The notes below the pieces were generated by a model. It saw only the letters and a list, made by a program, of their open reading frames with translations. It did not search any database and was not told where the DNA came from. Both the position numbers and the translations under genes were made by a program. From assembly GCF_933775445.1 (NCBI RefSeq), contig NC_065872.1, positions 15,500,001 to 15,564,000 of the forward strand: 64,000 nucleotides of DNA, given 5' to 3'. This stretch comes from Argentina anserina. Its lineage: Eukaryota; Streptophyta; Magnoliopsida; Rosales; Rosaceae. Numbering within the stretch: the stretch's first letter is position 1; every line of letters begins with the position of its first letter. Positions 24,833 to 36,682 of the stretch are shown in pieces.

Positions 24833-27530
24833 TGTTTGCGACGTTACGAAACTAAAAACAGAAACGTTCTCGGAACGTTTAATTCGAAAAACGTGACGTT
24901 ACCACAACCTATATATTGACTTTTATTCCGTTGCTCGGTTGCGAAATCTTTCTTCACGAAATTTGTAGAGCTCGTCGATACGAGTTCGTAAGTATGTGAC
25001 GCGTTCTAATCGGACGTCGGACGTAGAAGTTATTAACGTCGGAAGTTAGTTTCCGATTTTAGAAACGAGTATAAATAGGATATTTTTGTGATTAGGGTTT
25101 CCATTTCAGGAAACCCATTTTCTTTCTTCTCTCCGCCTCCCTCCCTCTTTCTCTCCCTCCTCAGAAACTCTCTCCGTCAATCCGCCGCCTCCAGGCCGAC
25201 ATGTCTTTCACCGCCGACACCAGCAGCCTCGCAAGCTCGACGCAGTCTCCCTCCAAGCAAGCCACGGTCTCCAGCGCCACCGTGAAGCTTCGACGCGACT
25301 CGCAAGAACCAAACCCAATCGGTGCGAACTCTCCGATGAGCTCCGGCGCTGCCAAGGCCCGGAATAAGTGAGGTTTCCATCTAATTGGATGTTGTGATGC
25401 TTGTTGTGTGGATTGGTGTTGTTTTTGGTTGGATTGATGGAGTTTTAGAGGAGATCGGAGGGGGAGGGATTTGGGGGAGATGCCGCCGCTATGGGTGGCG
25501 CGTATGGGTGCGTGGAGGAGGAAGGAGTCGGCGTGAGACCGTGGGGAGGAAGAGGGGAGAAAGAGGAAGGTTTTGGGGGCGGCGGTGGCGTGATACGCTC
25601 CGGTGCCGGAGTAGGCGCGTGGGCCCCACGCGCGGTCGCCGGCGAGTGGCGCATGTACCCCACGTGCTGCCACGTGCGGCGGCGCGTGAACAGTGTTTCC
25701 GAAAGGGTAATTTTGTAATTTTATTTACGTACGGTAAATGTAAAAAGGTGATTTACGTACGGTAAATGTAAATGTAAATTACTTTTAGTAAATGTAAAAA
25801 GTAATTTTGGAAGGGTAATTCGGTAATTAATATTTACTGTGACATTATGTACATTTGAATAGTATTTGTACGTACAGAAATACGTAGACAGTATGTACTC
25901 GTACAGATATACGTATTGAATGTGTATTTGTACAGTAATACATGAATAGTAAATACGTGAATAGTACACATTGAACAGTAAATTCGTAAAACCGGAAATT
26001 GCTGAACAGTAACCGATTATTACTGTTTCGGCATTTAAAGGTTTACGAAACGTTTCTAAATTCTTTTCTTATCTTTTCAAGGTGATCGATAAATCAAGGA
26101 AATGAATTATCTTCGGAAATTGGGGAATTACGCTCGAGTCGATAAGGTGAGTAAAATCTCACATATTTACGAATCTACCCTTGCGGTGAATTCAAGATTT
26201 TTGCAAGAGTTTTAAATATTGAAATACGACATGTATATGATATAGTAGAATATATATATATTTGTATAAATGGTAAATAAGTACTTATATATATAATTTG
26301 CTATATTATATACTGTTATGAATTCATTAGAATTGGTCATTTCGATGACGAGAATTATATGACGAGTATGTGAATTAATTTGTACAATATGAGGTGTGAT
26401 TATCGTACGTGATTTTATTATATGTTTGTTAAACGTTTTGTCTTCGGACGTGTTTATGAATTATGACATGTATATGATATAGTGGATTATATATATATTG
26501 TATAAATGGTAAATAAGTACATATATATATATAGTTGCTATATAATGTACTGTTATGATTTTATCGTGATGATGTCATTTCGATGACAAGATTTTATCGA
26601 GCATGTGACTTTGATTTGTACAATATGATGTGAGATTATTGTACGTGAATTTTAACATGGAGATTGTTAAAATGTTGATTTGTCTTCGGACTTGATTTTT
26701 GTACAATATGATGTGAGATTATTGTACGTGTTTGGCAAGTCGGAACCTAGCATTTGGCCGGGCGAAAGTTATGATATAGTTAGAGCTCTAGTCTGTCTGC
26801 CGGAGTACTGCATGTGAGGTAACGGGTGGTTATCGGCTCATGGGTACTCAGATTGATTTGGATGTTGGGTAGCGGGTGGTTACCCAATATCGGCGGTGTA
26901 CTACGTGAGGGGTAACAGATGTGTACCAGCGTTCATTAGTACCCGTATTATAAATGTTTTTGGGTAACCAGAAGGGTTGCCCGATTTCTCATGAGCACTT
27001 TCATTTCATATATTTTTGGGACAACCAGATGGGCCGTCCATTGAATCATGAGGACATTTATATTTGTTGATTGTGATTTTTCGTATATATTGATATGCGA
27101 ATTATATTTTCATTTTACTCATACGAGCTATAAGCTTACCGGGTTTGTGTTTACAATCTTGGTGCACCAATTCGATGGTGTAGGGGATAATTCTGCAGGT
27201 GTTGACTAGTGGAGATTGAGAGACGACTCTGGAGTCTCGAAGTTATTCATTATCCTGCTTGTGGTGTGGTTTGCATTTCAGAATTGTGTGTGAGAATTCG
27301 TGAGGACTTATTGGTGAGTTTTGTGAGAAATTGTGAGGATTATTACATTTCTATTTTATGTAATGCTGAATTATAAATTTGGTTTGTAGTAATTGGTTTT
27401 CTGAGTTGTATTGAGAACTCAGTGATGATCCGCTGTGCATGTAAAATGATTTCGATTCGTTGAGATTCTTTTGGTGTTTAACGACTTTGAAATTTTGAGT
27501 TTTTATGCTCGAAATTTTAGGGTCGTTACA
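24833..27530. mobile_element. LTR-like (solo LTR or LARD) unit nested in the previous element
   Basis: Bounded by TGTTTGCGACGTTACG and GGGTCGTTACA; in reverse the right end reads TGTAACGACCC, a classic start of plant Gypsy LTRs. On the plus strand a TATAAATA box at about 25070 is followed by a GC-rich leader. No retroviral domain was found in 2.7 kb, so it is either a very long solo LTR or a large derivative. No clear 5-bp target duplication was visible. A related fragment ends at 33446 (GGTCGCTACA). Both share the CTCATAC-AGCT and ACCGGGTTTGTGTTT blocks near their ends. Confidence 0.55.
26224..26700 (+). repeat. Two-copy tandem duplication of about 238 bp in the LTR-like unit
   Basis: Copy 1 starts ACATGTATATGATATAGTAG near 26229 and copy 2 starts ACATGTATATGATATAGTGG near 26466. 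Both continue through GTATAAATGGTAAATAAGTA, CATTTCGATGAC, TTGTACAATATGA and TTGTCTTCGGAC. A third partial copy (TTGTACAATATGATGTGAGA) follows at about 26699. Confidence 0.85.
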
Positions 27531-27615
27531 TTTAGAGTCCATTAACTTAATCTATGATAAGCAATTGACACAACAAAGAAAACATGTATAATCACATTTA
27601 GGCTCAATCGCTCAT

Positions 27616-27770
27616 TTGCATAATATAGGTGTAGATTTTTTTCTTCTTCTTTATTCCACTTCAAAATACCTAAAAACAAATAAAGTTAATTAAAAATATA
27701 AAAACTAACAAAATAGCTAAGTAAAAGGAATAATTAACATAATAAAAGTCACATAAATACGTGACTATCA
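27616..27770 (+). repeat. LTR end, right copy (155 bp)
   Basis: Partner of 23531-23685, ending in TATCA at the GTCCC target duplication. Sequence left of 27616 does not continue the LTR, so the rest of this LTR has been lost or replaced. Confidence 0.85.
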
Positions 27771-27775
27771 GTCCC

Positions 27776-28105
27776 CCCCTGCACGGCCACACTGCAGCCC
27801 CGCCTAGGCACACCCCCGCCCCCGCCCCCGCCCCCGCCTAGGCCCTGCAACCTCGCCATGGACATATGACCATGCAGTGCTACTTTATTGTCTTGTGCCG
27901 ATCATAGTTATTTGATCCAATGATAACATGCTTACTATTTGACACACATAAGTTTCTCATGTGATTTCTCTAAGTATCTATGATACCGTTATGCACATTT
28001 AAGGGATCACACCTTGTTTTGACCTTTCATATTATAATTCCTCCTCTTAGAGAATATTCGCATTGTCTTTACAAAGACTAATTATGTTTTACAATTTACT
28101 TGTAG
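27776..28105 (+). other. Continuation of the split copia element before pol
   Basis: Contains four tandem CCCCCG units at about 27811-27838 and then an AT-rich leader ending CTTGTAG immediately before the pol ATG. No gene. Confidence 0.45.
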
Positions 28106-31100
28106 ATGTCAACCGACGAGATAGAATGCTTAACAGATTGTGGAACAACCCACACATTTTTGCTGGATAAGCAACTTTTTACACAATTTGTGCCTTACAA
28201 ATCCTCTGTGACTTGTCTCATTGGGACCGATCAATTGATCCAAAGGCGTATAACGCAATTCTTGCTACCTAATGGTACTCTCATAAGAGTCAACGATGCA
28301 CTTTATGCACCAGAGGGAAACCGAACCTTGCTCAATTTTAAGGGTATTCCTGCCAACGATTATCACCTAAACACCAAAGTTATTAACGGAAATGAGTATC
28401 TATGTGTTACCTCTTTTTATGGACATCATCGTCATAACCTAGAGATGTTTGAGCGTGTTAATAGTGGGTTGTACTTTACCACGCTACGTGCAATTGAATC
28501 AAATGCAGTTAGCAAGTCTTTCTGTGATTCTAACGCTTACAAGCTATGACATAATCATCTAGGTCATATAGGACGTGATATGATGATTCGTATATTAAAA
28601 ACTTCACACGGTCATTCATTTTTCAAAGCCAACAAGCATTTGGGAACCCCACACGCCATGGATGATGGTGGCACAGATGTGGCACTTGTGTCCAGCTATG
28701 GCTCGACCTCACGGCCTGCCAAGGCTTTCCAATGGTCCTTTAAGTCCGTGATGGAGCCCGTGGAGTTATGCGATGCCTTTTCCGCAATCTCTAATGCCTA
28801 TAAATCATTTTGTAAAATTTGTGTATTGGCAAATATGCAGGCCTTCCTTTGCAGTTGATAATACACATAACATTTTATTCTTACAAATGATCCAAGGTGA
28901 TATATGTGGACCAATACATCCAGAGTGCGGACCATTTAGATACTTTATGGTTATGGTAGATGCATCAACTTGCTGGTTACATGTCGATCTATTGTCCACA
29001 CACAAGCTGCATTTCCGAAGCTCCTTGCTCAAATAATTAAACTCAGGCCTCACCACCCTGCCATCCGATTAAGTCCATTAGACTGGATAATGCAGGAGAA
29101 TTCACTTCGAAGACATTTAATGATTATTGCATCTCAATCAGAATAGATATTGAACATCTCGTACCCAACGCTCATTCTCAGAATTGATTGGCAGAAGCGA
29201 CAATTAAGTGGTTACAACTTATAGCTCTGGCTTTAGTTATGCATTGTAACTTGTCCATAACTGCTTGGGGACATGCAATCTTGCATGCAGCTGTACTTAT
29301 TCATTTCAGACCCACCACCAAACAACCTATTAGTGTGTACCAGTAGGTAACTGGATATGAGCCTGACATTTCACATTTACGCATGTTTGGTTGTGCGGTT
29401 TATGTGCCTATTACACCTCCACTGCATAAGAAAATGGGTCCACAGAGATGAATAACAATTTATGGTGGATATAACTCTCCAACGATTATCCACTTCATTG
29501 ACGCTCAGACAAGAGATCTCTTTACTGCTAGATTTGTAGATTGTCACTTCAATGAGACACACTTCTCACATTTAGGTGGAAATAAGAACACATATGTTCA
29601 AGATAAACGTCGAGAATTGACGTGGAATACCCCCACTATGTCTCATTGGGATCCTCGCACATCTCATCTTGAGATTGAAGTGCAACATATTTTCCAATTA
29701 CATAAGTTGGTAGATTTGATGCATGATGCCTTTATAGATATTACAAAAGTGACAAGATCGAGTATACCTTCTGCAAACTATCTTGTGAAGTTAGAAGTCC
29801 CGAACTTCGGGCAAGATACCGCCATACCAGGGCAAGGCTCGGCCAAGCCTACCCTAGGTAGAGGCACGGCGATGATCTCGGCTCCTTCCAAGAAGAGGGC
29901 GAGGGCGAAGGTTCCACTAACTCACAACCAAGAAAAATAGCTAAAGTCAAGGTACAAACTGATCCACTCGTCATAGACTCAGACAACCCAAGCTTCGAAA
30001 TTATCTATGATTATAGCTATGTCCATGAATCAACACTTGATGATCTGAGGGACGCTTTAGACTCATTGATGATATCAGAGAACAAAGAAATCTCATTGAA
30101 CGAGTTAAATGCTCCAGAAGTCATGGATAGGAATTTCATGCGGATAGATGATGTGTTTGCTTATTCCGCCACTCGAAAAATCATCGACAACGATGACATC
30201 GAACCGCGCTCGATTGAAGAATGTCAACGAAGAGCAGATTGGCCGAAATGGAAGAAAACAATCCAAACGGAACTAGACTCTCTAAATAAAAGGCAAGTTT
30301 TCGGTCCAGTCGTTGAAGTACCGCCGAATGTTAAACTAGTTGGACATAAATGGGTCTTTATTCGTAAGCTGAATGAGAAAGGTGAAGTCATGCGGTATAA
30401 AAGCATGACTCGTTGCTCAAGGATTCTCTCAGCATCCTGGTGTTGACTATGTGGAGACGTATTCTCCGGTTATGGATATCATTACCTTCCGATATCTGAT
30501 AAGTCTAATGGTATCTGAAAAGCTAGACATGCAGTTGTTAGATGTGGTGACTGCGTATCTTTATGGGGATCTAAATACAGAGATATACATGAAGGTTACA
30601 ACGCTCACTTTATGGACTAAAACAGTTCAGTAGAATGTGGTATACACGTTTGAGTGAATACTTGATTGGGAAGGAATACAAGAACGATGAACTGTGCCCT
30701 TGCGTGTTTATCAAACGCAATAGTTCTAGTTTTGCTATAGTAGCTATCTATGGATCTTTTAATAAGATGAAGGTAATTGGATCTTTTAATGAGATTGGTG
30801 AGACGATAAGCTATTTGAAAGCAGAATTTGAGATGAAAGACATAGAAAAGACTCAGTTTTACTTAGGTTTGGAAATTGAGCATAGAGTTGGTGGAATCCT
30901 TATACACTAGTTTGCATACGTCTAAAAGATGCTCAGACGATTCTGTATGGACGAAGTTTTGCACCCTTCTAGTACTCTCATGGTCGTAAGAAGTCTGGAT
31001 GCCAAGAAAGATCCATTTTGTTCGAAAGATGACGATGAAGAGATACTTGGTCCTGAATATCCATATTTGAGTGATATAGGAACTTTGCTTTATCTATCTC

Positions 31101-31260
31101 AATGTACTCGTCCAGACATTGCATTCTTAGTGAACTTCCTGGCAAGGTTTAGTTCTGCACCAACTATACGTCATTGGACCGGTATCAAGAACATCTATAG
31201 GTACTTGAAGGGTTACATTGATATGGGGTTGTATTATCAGTATTCCGACAAGAAAAGTGC
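28106..31260 (+). pseudogene. copia pol pseudogene (protease, integrase, RT, partial RNase H)
   Basis: Successive frames show a protease-like CLTDCGTTHTF (family D-S/T-G, here D-C-G) and the integrase zinc region HNHLGH after a stop at 28547. A broken integrase core lies around 28.9-29.3 kb. The RT follows, with KWVF.RK.NEKGEV, VETYSPVMD and TAYLYGDL segments. The catalytic YVDD position reads YGSF. The region ends in RPDIAF and an IYRYLKGYIDMGL segment leading to RNase H, after which the homology stops near 31260. Multiple stops and frameshifts are present at 30390-30450, 30600-30640 and 30910. Confidence 0.8.
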
Positions 31261-31580
31261 TATTCCGGCAAGAATTGATGGTGAAGATCGACACAACGTC
31301 GCCACCATGCTTTCCCAAAAAGCCAGAAGAAGAAAGTGACGAAACATATTTGGCACGGTTGAAGGAAAAAGAAAGGGCTCCGGTGTGGGATCATTTTAAG
31401 AGGATCTTGGTTAGCAAGGGCACTACGAAAAGGGTGAAGGGAGTTTGTAATTATTGTGGAAATGAGTGTTTAGCCGATCCTAGTGGCAATGGAACTACGA
31501 ACTTGAACAATCACATAGAAAAATGCCGCAAGTACCCTACTAATATGGAGAAGATGAAGGCTTCGGGGCAAGGTTTATGA
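31218..31580 (+). pseudogene. Chimeric open frame: copia tail joined to hAT BED zinc finger
   Basis: One uninterrupted 120-codon frame starts in copia sequence and becomes a BED-type zinc finger typical of plant hAT transposases: VWDHF, CNYCGNEC and a NLNNHIEKC tail supplying the C, C, H, C ligands. The fusion probably arose by chance at the transposon border. No evidence of function. Confidence 0.55.
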
Positions 31581-32599
31581 GGAAGATGAATAATTTAGTG
31601 TTAGTGGTTCTCAAGTGTCTAATGAGGGGAATGTAGGGAGTTCAACTTCAATTGAGGGTTTAACGGAGTTTGATAAGATGTTGAAGGAGAAAGAAGAAAG
31701 GAGAATAGCAAGGCGAACCGAACTCATTAACAATGACATTGATAGGTATCTTGGAGATGCTATAGAGAGTGATCATGAGAAATTCCATTTGGTAAATTGG
31801 TGGAAGATAAATAGAATTCACAAGTACCCTATATTGGCACGCATTGTTAGGGATGTATTAGCTATTCCCGTTTCCATTATAGCTTCGGAGTCTTGCTTTA
31901 GCACTAGTGGGAGGGTGATTGATCCATATCGTGCTTCATTAAGTCCTAAAATGGTGGAGGCATTGATATGTGTTCAAAATTGGATTACGAATGATAATGT
32001 TGCCATAAGTCATGAGCTCAGTACGGAAGAGGTTGAAATATTTCATGAAGTTTCTAATATGTGATGTTTCTCTTATTAATATTGGATGTAGAATTACGAA
32101 AGGAGTCATGTTCAAATGTGGTGGTGGGAAATGTTTGGAATGATGTGTTGACACCAAACACCACTTCATGGTCTTGAGAATTGATGAATGAGGGATTATG
32201 GCATTCACAAGGAGACTCATTTGTTATGAAAAATTTCATGTTTATTTGGACTTTGGTGAACTCAATTTACTTTGAAGTTTGGACTTTGAATTTGTGTTTT
32301 ATGGTGTATGAACCTATAAATTGTGTAAAATCATAATGTTTTGATTGTTAGAAATGATTGTTTTAGGGTAAGAAAAAAGTTTAGATCCTCAAATGGAACC
32401 ATATGTCTCATTCAGTAATTCAGTCAGTTTTTTTTTCAAATTTACAAAAAAAAAACAGAAAAAACCGAACCGAACCGAACCAGTCGGTTCAGTTTTCAGT
32501 TTGGTCTATTTGAGAACCGTGAACTGAACTGAACCGAACCGAAGTTTAATTTCAGTTTGAGCCCAAAACCGAACCGTTTGGGCTGAATTCCACCCCTAC
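31262..32599 (+). mobile_element. Internally deleted hAT (Ac-like) DNA transposon
   Basis: A BED finger at the left and a hAT dimerisation domain at the right enclose none of the catalytic core, so the middle has been deleted. The 3' end has repeated ACCGAACCGAACC motifs and ends GAATTCCACCCCTA. Its complement TAGGGGTGGAATTC is the usual terminus of plant Ac-like hAT elements. The left terminus was not found, so the left border is approximate. Confidence 0.7.
31615..32064 (+). pseudogene. hAT transposase C-terminal dimerisation domain fragment
   Basis: Open for 149 codons. Contains WWKINRIHKYPILARIVRDV, then IPVSIIASESCFSTSGRV, then SPKMVEALICVQNW, the standard hATC block. It begins with an acidic/charged linker normally found just before it. 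Without the RNase H-like core it cannot transpose DNA. Confidence 0.85.
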
Positions 32600-33446
32600 T
32601 CTCCGGTGTGGGGTATGAGATCGTTGATCCCTCTTATGTGGCGAAGGGGATCATTAGGCACTTAATCCCTCCTATGTGGTGAAGGAGATTAGTAGACCAA
32701 GTGTGTTGAGGGTAATGTCGTTATGCATTACGCCTGTTTGTGTGATTAGGGAGTTGAGGTAATAGGTTACCTTTTACTTGCCTTAGGTTGTTGAGGGTGT
32801 TGATGTTGTTGTGGTTAGTGTTGTGGTTGTTGATGGAGTCTGAGTGGTTGGTGTTTTTGTGTTGTGGAGTTTGAGTGTAGTGAGATATTAATGTTGTACG
32901 TGTTGTTGTCGTGGTAACGATGTGATGATGTTATTTGTCTATGGAGTAAATGTTGTTGTAAATTAATGGTGTTGTGATAATGTTAAGTCGACGACTTAAC
33001 TTTGATTGAGATGTGATGCATTATATATTGTCGTTGTTGCATGTTATTGTTGTTGTTGTTTATGTGTTGAGTAGTTATGTTCAGTTTACTCATACCAGCT
33101 GTGAAGCTGACCGGGTTTGTGTTTGCAATCCCGGTGTACCAATCAATGGTGCAGGGGTAGTACCGCAGGTTGTACGTAGTTGCAGTTGGTAAGTTGACCA
33201 GCTGTCAGCAGTGTGCTGTTTGATTCAATTCTTTAGTTTTGGTGAGTCTCAAGTAAATTCTACAACGGTAATTTATACTTAATTGTAAATAGTGTGTTTG
33301 GATTCAAGTTGTAACTGAGTTTGTTATTTAAACTCATGATCGATATTCAGCAGCTGTATTGTAATTTCAATTACATTGAGATTTATTGTAGAGTGTTAGC
33401 ATTCTAAATTTTGAAATTTTACTGTTAAGAATTTAAGGTCGCTACA
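32600..33446. mobile_element. Truncated LTR fragment related to the 24.8-27.5 kb unit
   Basis: Ends GGTCGCTACA like the other unit and shares the ACCGGGTTTGTGTTT block (33110) plus the GGTGCAGGGGTA region. It is TG-rich (GTTGTTGT-type runs) on the left, where it abuts the hAT terminus. Confidence 0.5.
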
Positions 33447-35289
33447 AACATAACTTAATTCTTATTGAGATTATTGTAGAGTGTTAGCATTCTAAAGCAC
33501 GTGCTCACATATAAATATTTCGTGTTTTCATAAAACTTAGCCAACCCTAATTTCAAACCACAGAGGTGGGTTGGCCCCTACTAGGTAAGCGAGGACGAAT
33601 CTCACTCCTACTATAGTTTTTTGTGCAAGTTAGGAGCCAGCAAGGGTTTAGGAAATGTGAAGTTTAGGAGTACACATTCTTTGAGTCATTTGAAGTTGTC
33701 GTTAGTTTATTAGCTCTCTCTTGTATCTTGTACTAATTGAGATATAAGTCTTGAGGTTGTGTTATAATCATTGTCACCTTTGTTGTATATTTTAGGTTGC
33801 CATTGTTATATTCATTTTGGGCCGGTGACTATTTGATCACCTTCCATTGTTTAAAAGATATTGTAAAGCTTGCATAATTATTTTAAGTGTGTTTCCAAAG
33901 TTGTAATTTGAGTCTTCAATTCAAATTTTGTTTGTGAACTTGGTTTGTTGTTTGTGAAAAATTTATATAGGTTTCCAAACTAGGGAGTGTTCAAATAGAC
34001 TCTGTTCTTTTGTTTCCTTCTTAATCCTAATTTTTTAACTCTAATACTGTTATTATCTCTTCCGGGATGTGACAGAACCGGGTGACGTTTGAAAAACATC
34101 ATGAAAAGACTCTCATGGCGTTTTTCAAAAGGCATTGGAAAAACGTCATTGAAAGATTTTATGTACTAGTGGACCTTCTTTTACTTAAATGATCATAACT
34201 TGATTAGAGTATCGAAATTGAGATCCGTAAAATCCTACATAAAGTATACTTCCCTATCTTTCCAATGGTATAAGTCTCATAGTCTAACTCGATTTGAAAC
34301 TTTCTCAGTGGCTCCGCAAAGTTAGACCTTGGGAGATTTTGAATTTGAGATTAAATTGCTATTCAATCTTTGCTAGCTTATTTTAACTTCTTTTCTTTTC
34401 TCATTGACAAAAACCTACAAAAACACTAAAATAACATTGAAAAATGAAAACCAAAAACAACTTGAACTAAGCATAAATACCAAGGATATTGTGCATAGAA
34501 ATACATGATTATATGAGCACATCACTCTTAGGTTCGGTAAATAAACTTAATCTTTGGATGGTAACATGGTTTGATATTAGTCGAATGAGATTTTAGATTG
34601 TTACTTGCATTAATTAGAAATGAGGTATAGAAAAACTGATGTCAAGAGATGCCAATTAACTGTTTGAACATCATCAGCTTTCTCTTAGTTCATTGCCTAT
34701 GAGTGTGCTACTTCCCTTTATATTCTATGGTTGATGATATATGTTTAAAACTTACATAATTTCTTCTGCTAAACTTGCTAGGAGGACTGGTTTAATTAAG
34801 GTGGTCTGCAAGTAGGAGGTGAGATCAATTCAGATAATTTTTTGTGGTACATAGAAGAAGGCGCTAGCCAAGTCATTGTCACCTCTGTAAGTTTTGTTTT
34901 CCTCTTGTATAATTAGAAAACCATGTCTCTAGTGTTTATGTTTAGAATTATTGATATCAGGAAACTGTCTCCTGATATTTTCCTGAAAGTGTGTTGGTCT
35001 TCTTGCAGTATGTAATTAAATTATGTGCAAATGGATCTTGAAAGGCTAAAAGCTCTTGCTCATGTTGTTGGAAAGGACGTACAGGCTTGTTTTAGACCTT
35101 AGCTGCCAGAAGAGGGTATATAGTCAATCACCTCTGTCTATTTGTTCACCTTCCTGGCAAGGCTAACCAACCTCATTGCTTTACTTATTCTTGAGCAGTT
35201 CTTGCTCTTACCTTTAATTCGTCTTTGCTTTTTAGTTGTGTGTAGGATGTTTGTTTAACATGTTAATGCTGCAAAATTATGCTCGTCTT
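33447..35289. other. Non-coding, AT-rich, TE-derived stretch
   Basis: No open frame with recognisable similarity. At 34070-34150 there are alternating TGACGTTT/AAACGTCA-like motifs in both orientations before TACTAGTGG, which suggests the subterminal region of a CACTA-type transposon. Confidence 0.35.
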
Positions 35290-36186
35290 TATTATGGTGT
35301 TGTTTTGATGGCAGGGTTGGGAGCAGATGTAAGACAGACACCAAAAAAGAGAGGGAACACGCAAAACCTAAAGCAACAATGAGGAAATGAGGCTTGCAAG
35401 GGAGGAGGCGCAACTCGCCAACGATGTGGCCGCTTGTGCAATTTTAGAATTGGAGGCGTACAAGGCAGCAAGACAGGCATTCGAAGCGCGTTTGGCATCC
35501 TTAGAGGCAATGTTTTCACAAAGGTAACCTTAAGATCACCTTGGGGGAGGTAGTTGTTAGGTTTCATCTTTTTTACTTCTAGGTTGTTGTTTTGAAGGTG
35601 TTTTAGGCCGGTTTGTGTTATGTTGGTAGCTAGGAGATGTGGAAAACATATGTGAACAATTGCTAGTTGGTAGGAAGTACAATTGGCAGATTTGTGTATC
35701 TTTTGCTAGGTGTTGAAACTTGATGGCATTGGTTTATGCAATTTTTTGTGATATATGTGAAATGCAATTCATGGATCAGTCTTAAAATGTAGAATCGTTT
35801 GGCTGTGAAATATACAGGTTTGGGGTATATAAAAATAAATTATTTTTAAAAAAATAATAATTAAGGTGACAGAATCAAAGCATTGGTTCCATCGCCTTAA
35901 ATTTGGTCAGGTTAAGACTCATTGCTTAAGTTGTAAAGGCTCGTCGCAAAGATTTAAGGCGATGAAATAGAATTTGTCGCTTAAAAAGTTGTTAAGGCGA
36001 TAAAGTTTGCTCTTGTGGTCACCTAAGATCTGTAAGGTTGTGACCGAGGTAATGACTCTTAAGCGACGGATATGTGGTCGCCTAAGCCTTAAGTGACGAA
36101 TATCCAGGCGACCACATATCAGTCCTGAAGCGACCACATACCTATGTCGCTCAAGTGGAGTTATGGCGTAATGCACTCACGTAGTA
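35290..36186 (+). mobile_element. CACTA-like (En/Spm) remnant: coiled-coil tail and subterminal repeats
   Basis: At 35375-35526 the plus frame gives an alanine/glutamate-rich helical stretch (MRLAREEAQLAND, then LEAYKAARQAF and ARLASLEAMF) ending in a stop. This resembles the C-terminal tail of plant En/Spm-associated proteins. From about 35870 to 36150 there are many short GGCGAC/TAAGGCGA and GTGGTCGC motifs in both orientations, as in CACTA subterminal repeats. The right end CACGTAGTAG is only approximately a CACTA terminus. Not certain. Confidence 0.4.
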
Positions 36187-36682
36187 GAAAGAATAAAAAA
36201 TAACAACCACGTGAGCATAGCCTGCCGTTAATCCAAGCTTAGATCTAACTAGGTCCAGAAAGACCCAATCCAATCGAGCCCGCACTAGAGTAAAATCCGA
36301 GATGTTGCATTAGTTTGTATGATTAATATTTTTGTTGCTTTAATTATTATTTTTGTCAATTCTCATATTGAATACGTGGGCCTCATTGGGAAAAATAAAA
36401 CGTCAGTCACAAACTGATCATCCAACGTACATACAAGGGCTTTTCTTGACTACTGATTTGTCTATTGCAATTATGTCATTATTCTCCAATTCTCGATTTT
36501 CTAGTTATCACTTATTAACCACAGCGATCAGCAACGTTTATGTCAGTAGTTCAGTACTCTAAACTATATATGAAGCTACAGGTGTACTCATCCTTTGGTC
36601 TATCCATAGCCATAGATCGAGTTACACAAGAGTTGCCTGTACCCAAAAACTATATGTCGACCTAGCTAGTCTCAGTTTTGAG

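Larger units (their letters stand above)
22745..27770 (-). mobile_element. Deleted LTR retrotransposon with 5-bp target duplication GTCCC, inserted in the copia element
   Basis: The outer ends are TGATA and TATCA, and the flanks are GTCCC (22740-22744) and GTCCC (27771-27775). This is the signature of an LTR element insertion. The left LTR runs to about 23685. The right LTR is represented only by its last 155 bp (27616-27770). After the left LTR, bases 23690-23740 read in reverse as a TTGAGGACTAGCAAAAGCC stretch followed by AAGTGTGAGG, like the internal end of plant Gypsy (Athila/Tat-like) elements just before the polypurine tract. I therefore infer minus orientation. No gag or pol was seen; the internal region is AT-rich and non-coding. 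Confidence 0.65.
20200..31260 (+). mobile_element. Degenerate Ty1-copia retrotransposon, split by nested insertions
   Basis: A copia-type gag lies at 21.0-22.0 kb and protease-integrase-RT remnants at 28.1-31.2 kb, both on the plus strand. The DNA between is mainly a foreign LTR element (22745-27770). A TATCAAGCACG stretch at about 20350, weakly like a primer-binding site, suggests a 5' LTR ending near 20345. No matching 3' LTR was found because a hAT element replaces the 3' end. Both gag and pol are preceded by TTACTTGTAG- or TTTCTTGTAG-type sequence directly before an ATG, which looks like a splice acceptor. All reading frames are broken, so this copy is dead. Confidence 0.7.

Noticed and set aside
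25161..25765. Open frames of up to 170 codons on both strands in the GC-rich part of the LTR-like unit
   Set aside because: Overlapping frames on both strands come from high GC content with few stops; the translations are low-complexity and match no family I know.
35292..35567. Minus-strand 91-codon frame
   Set aside because: It is the shadow of the helical plus-strand frame that fits a CACTA-associated protein tail better.
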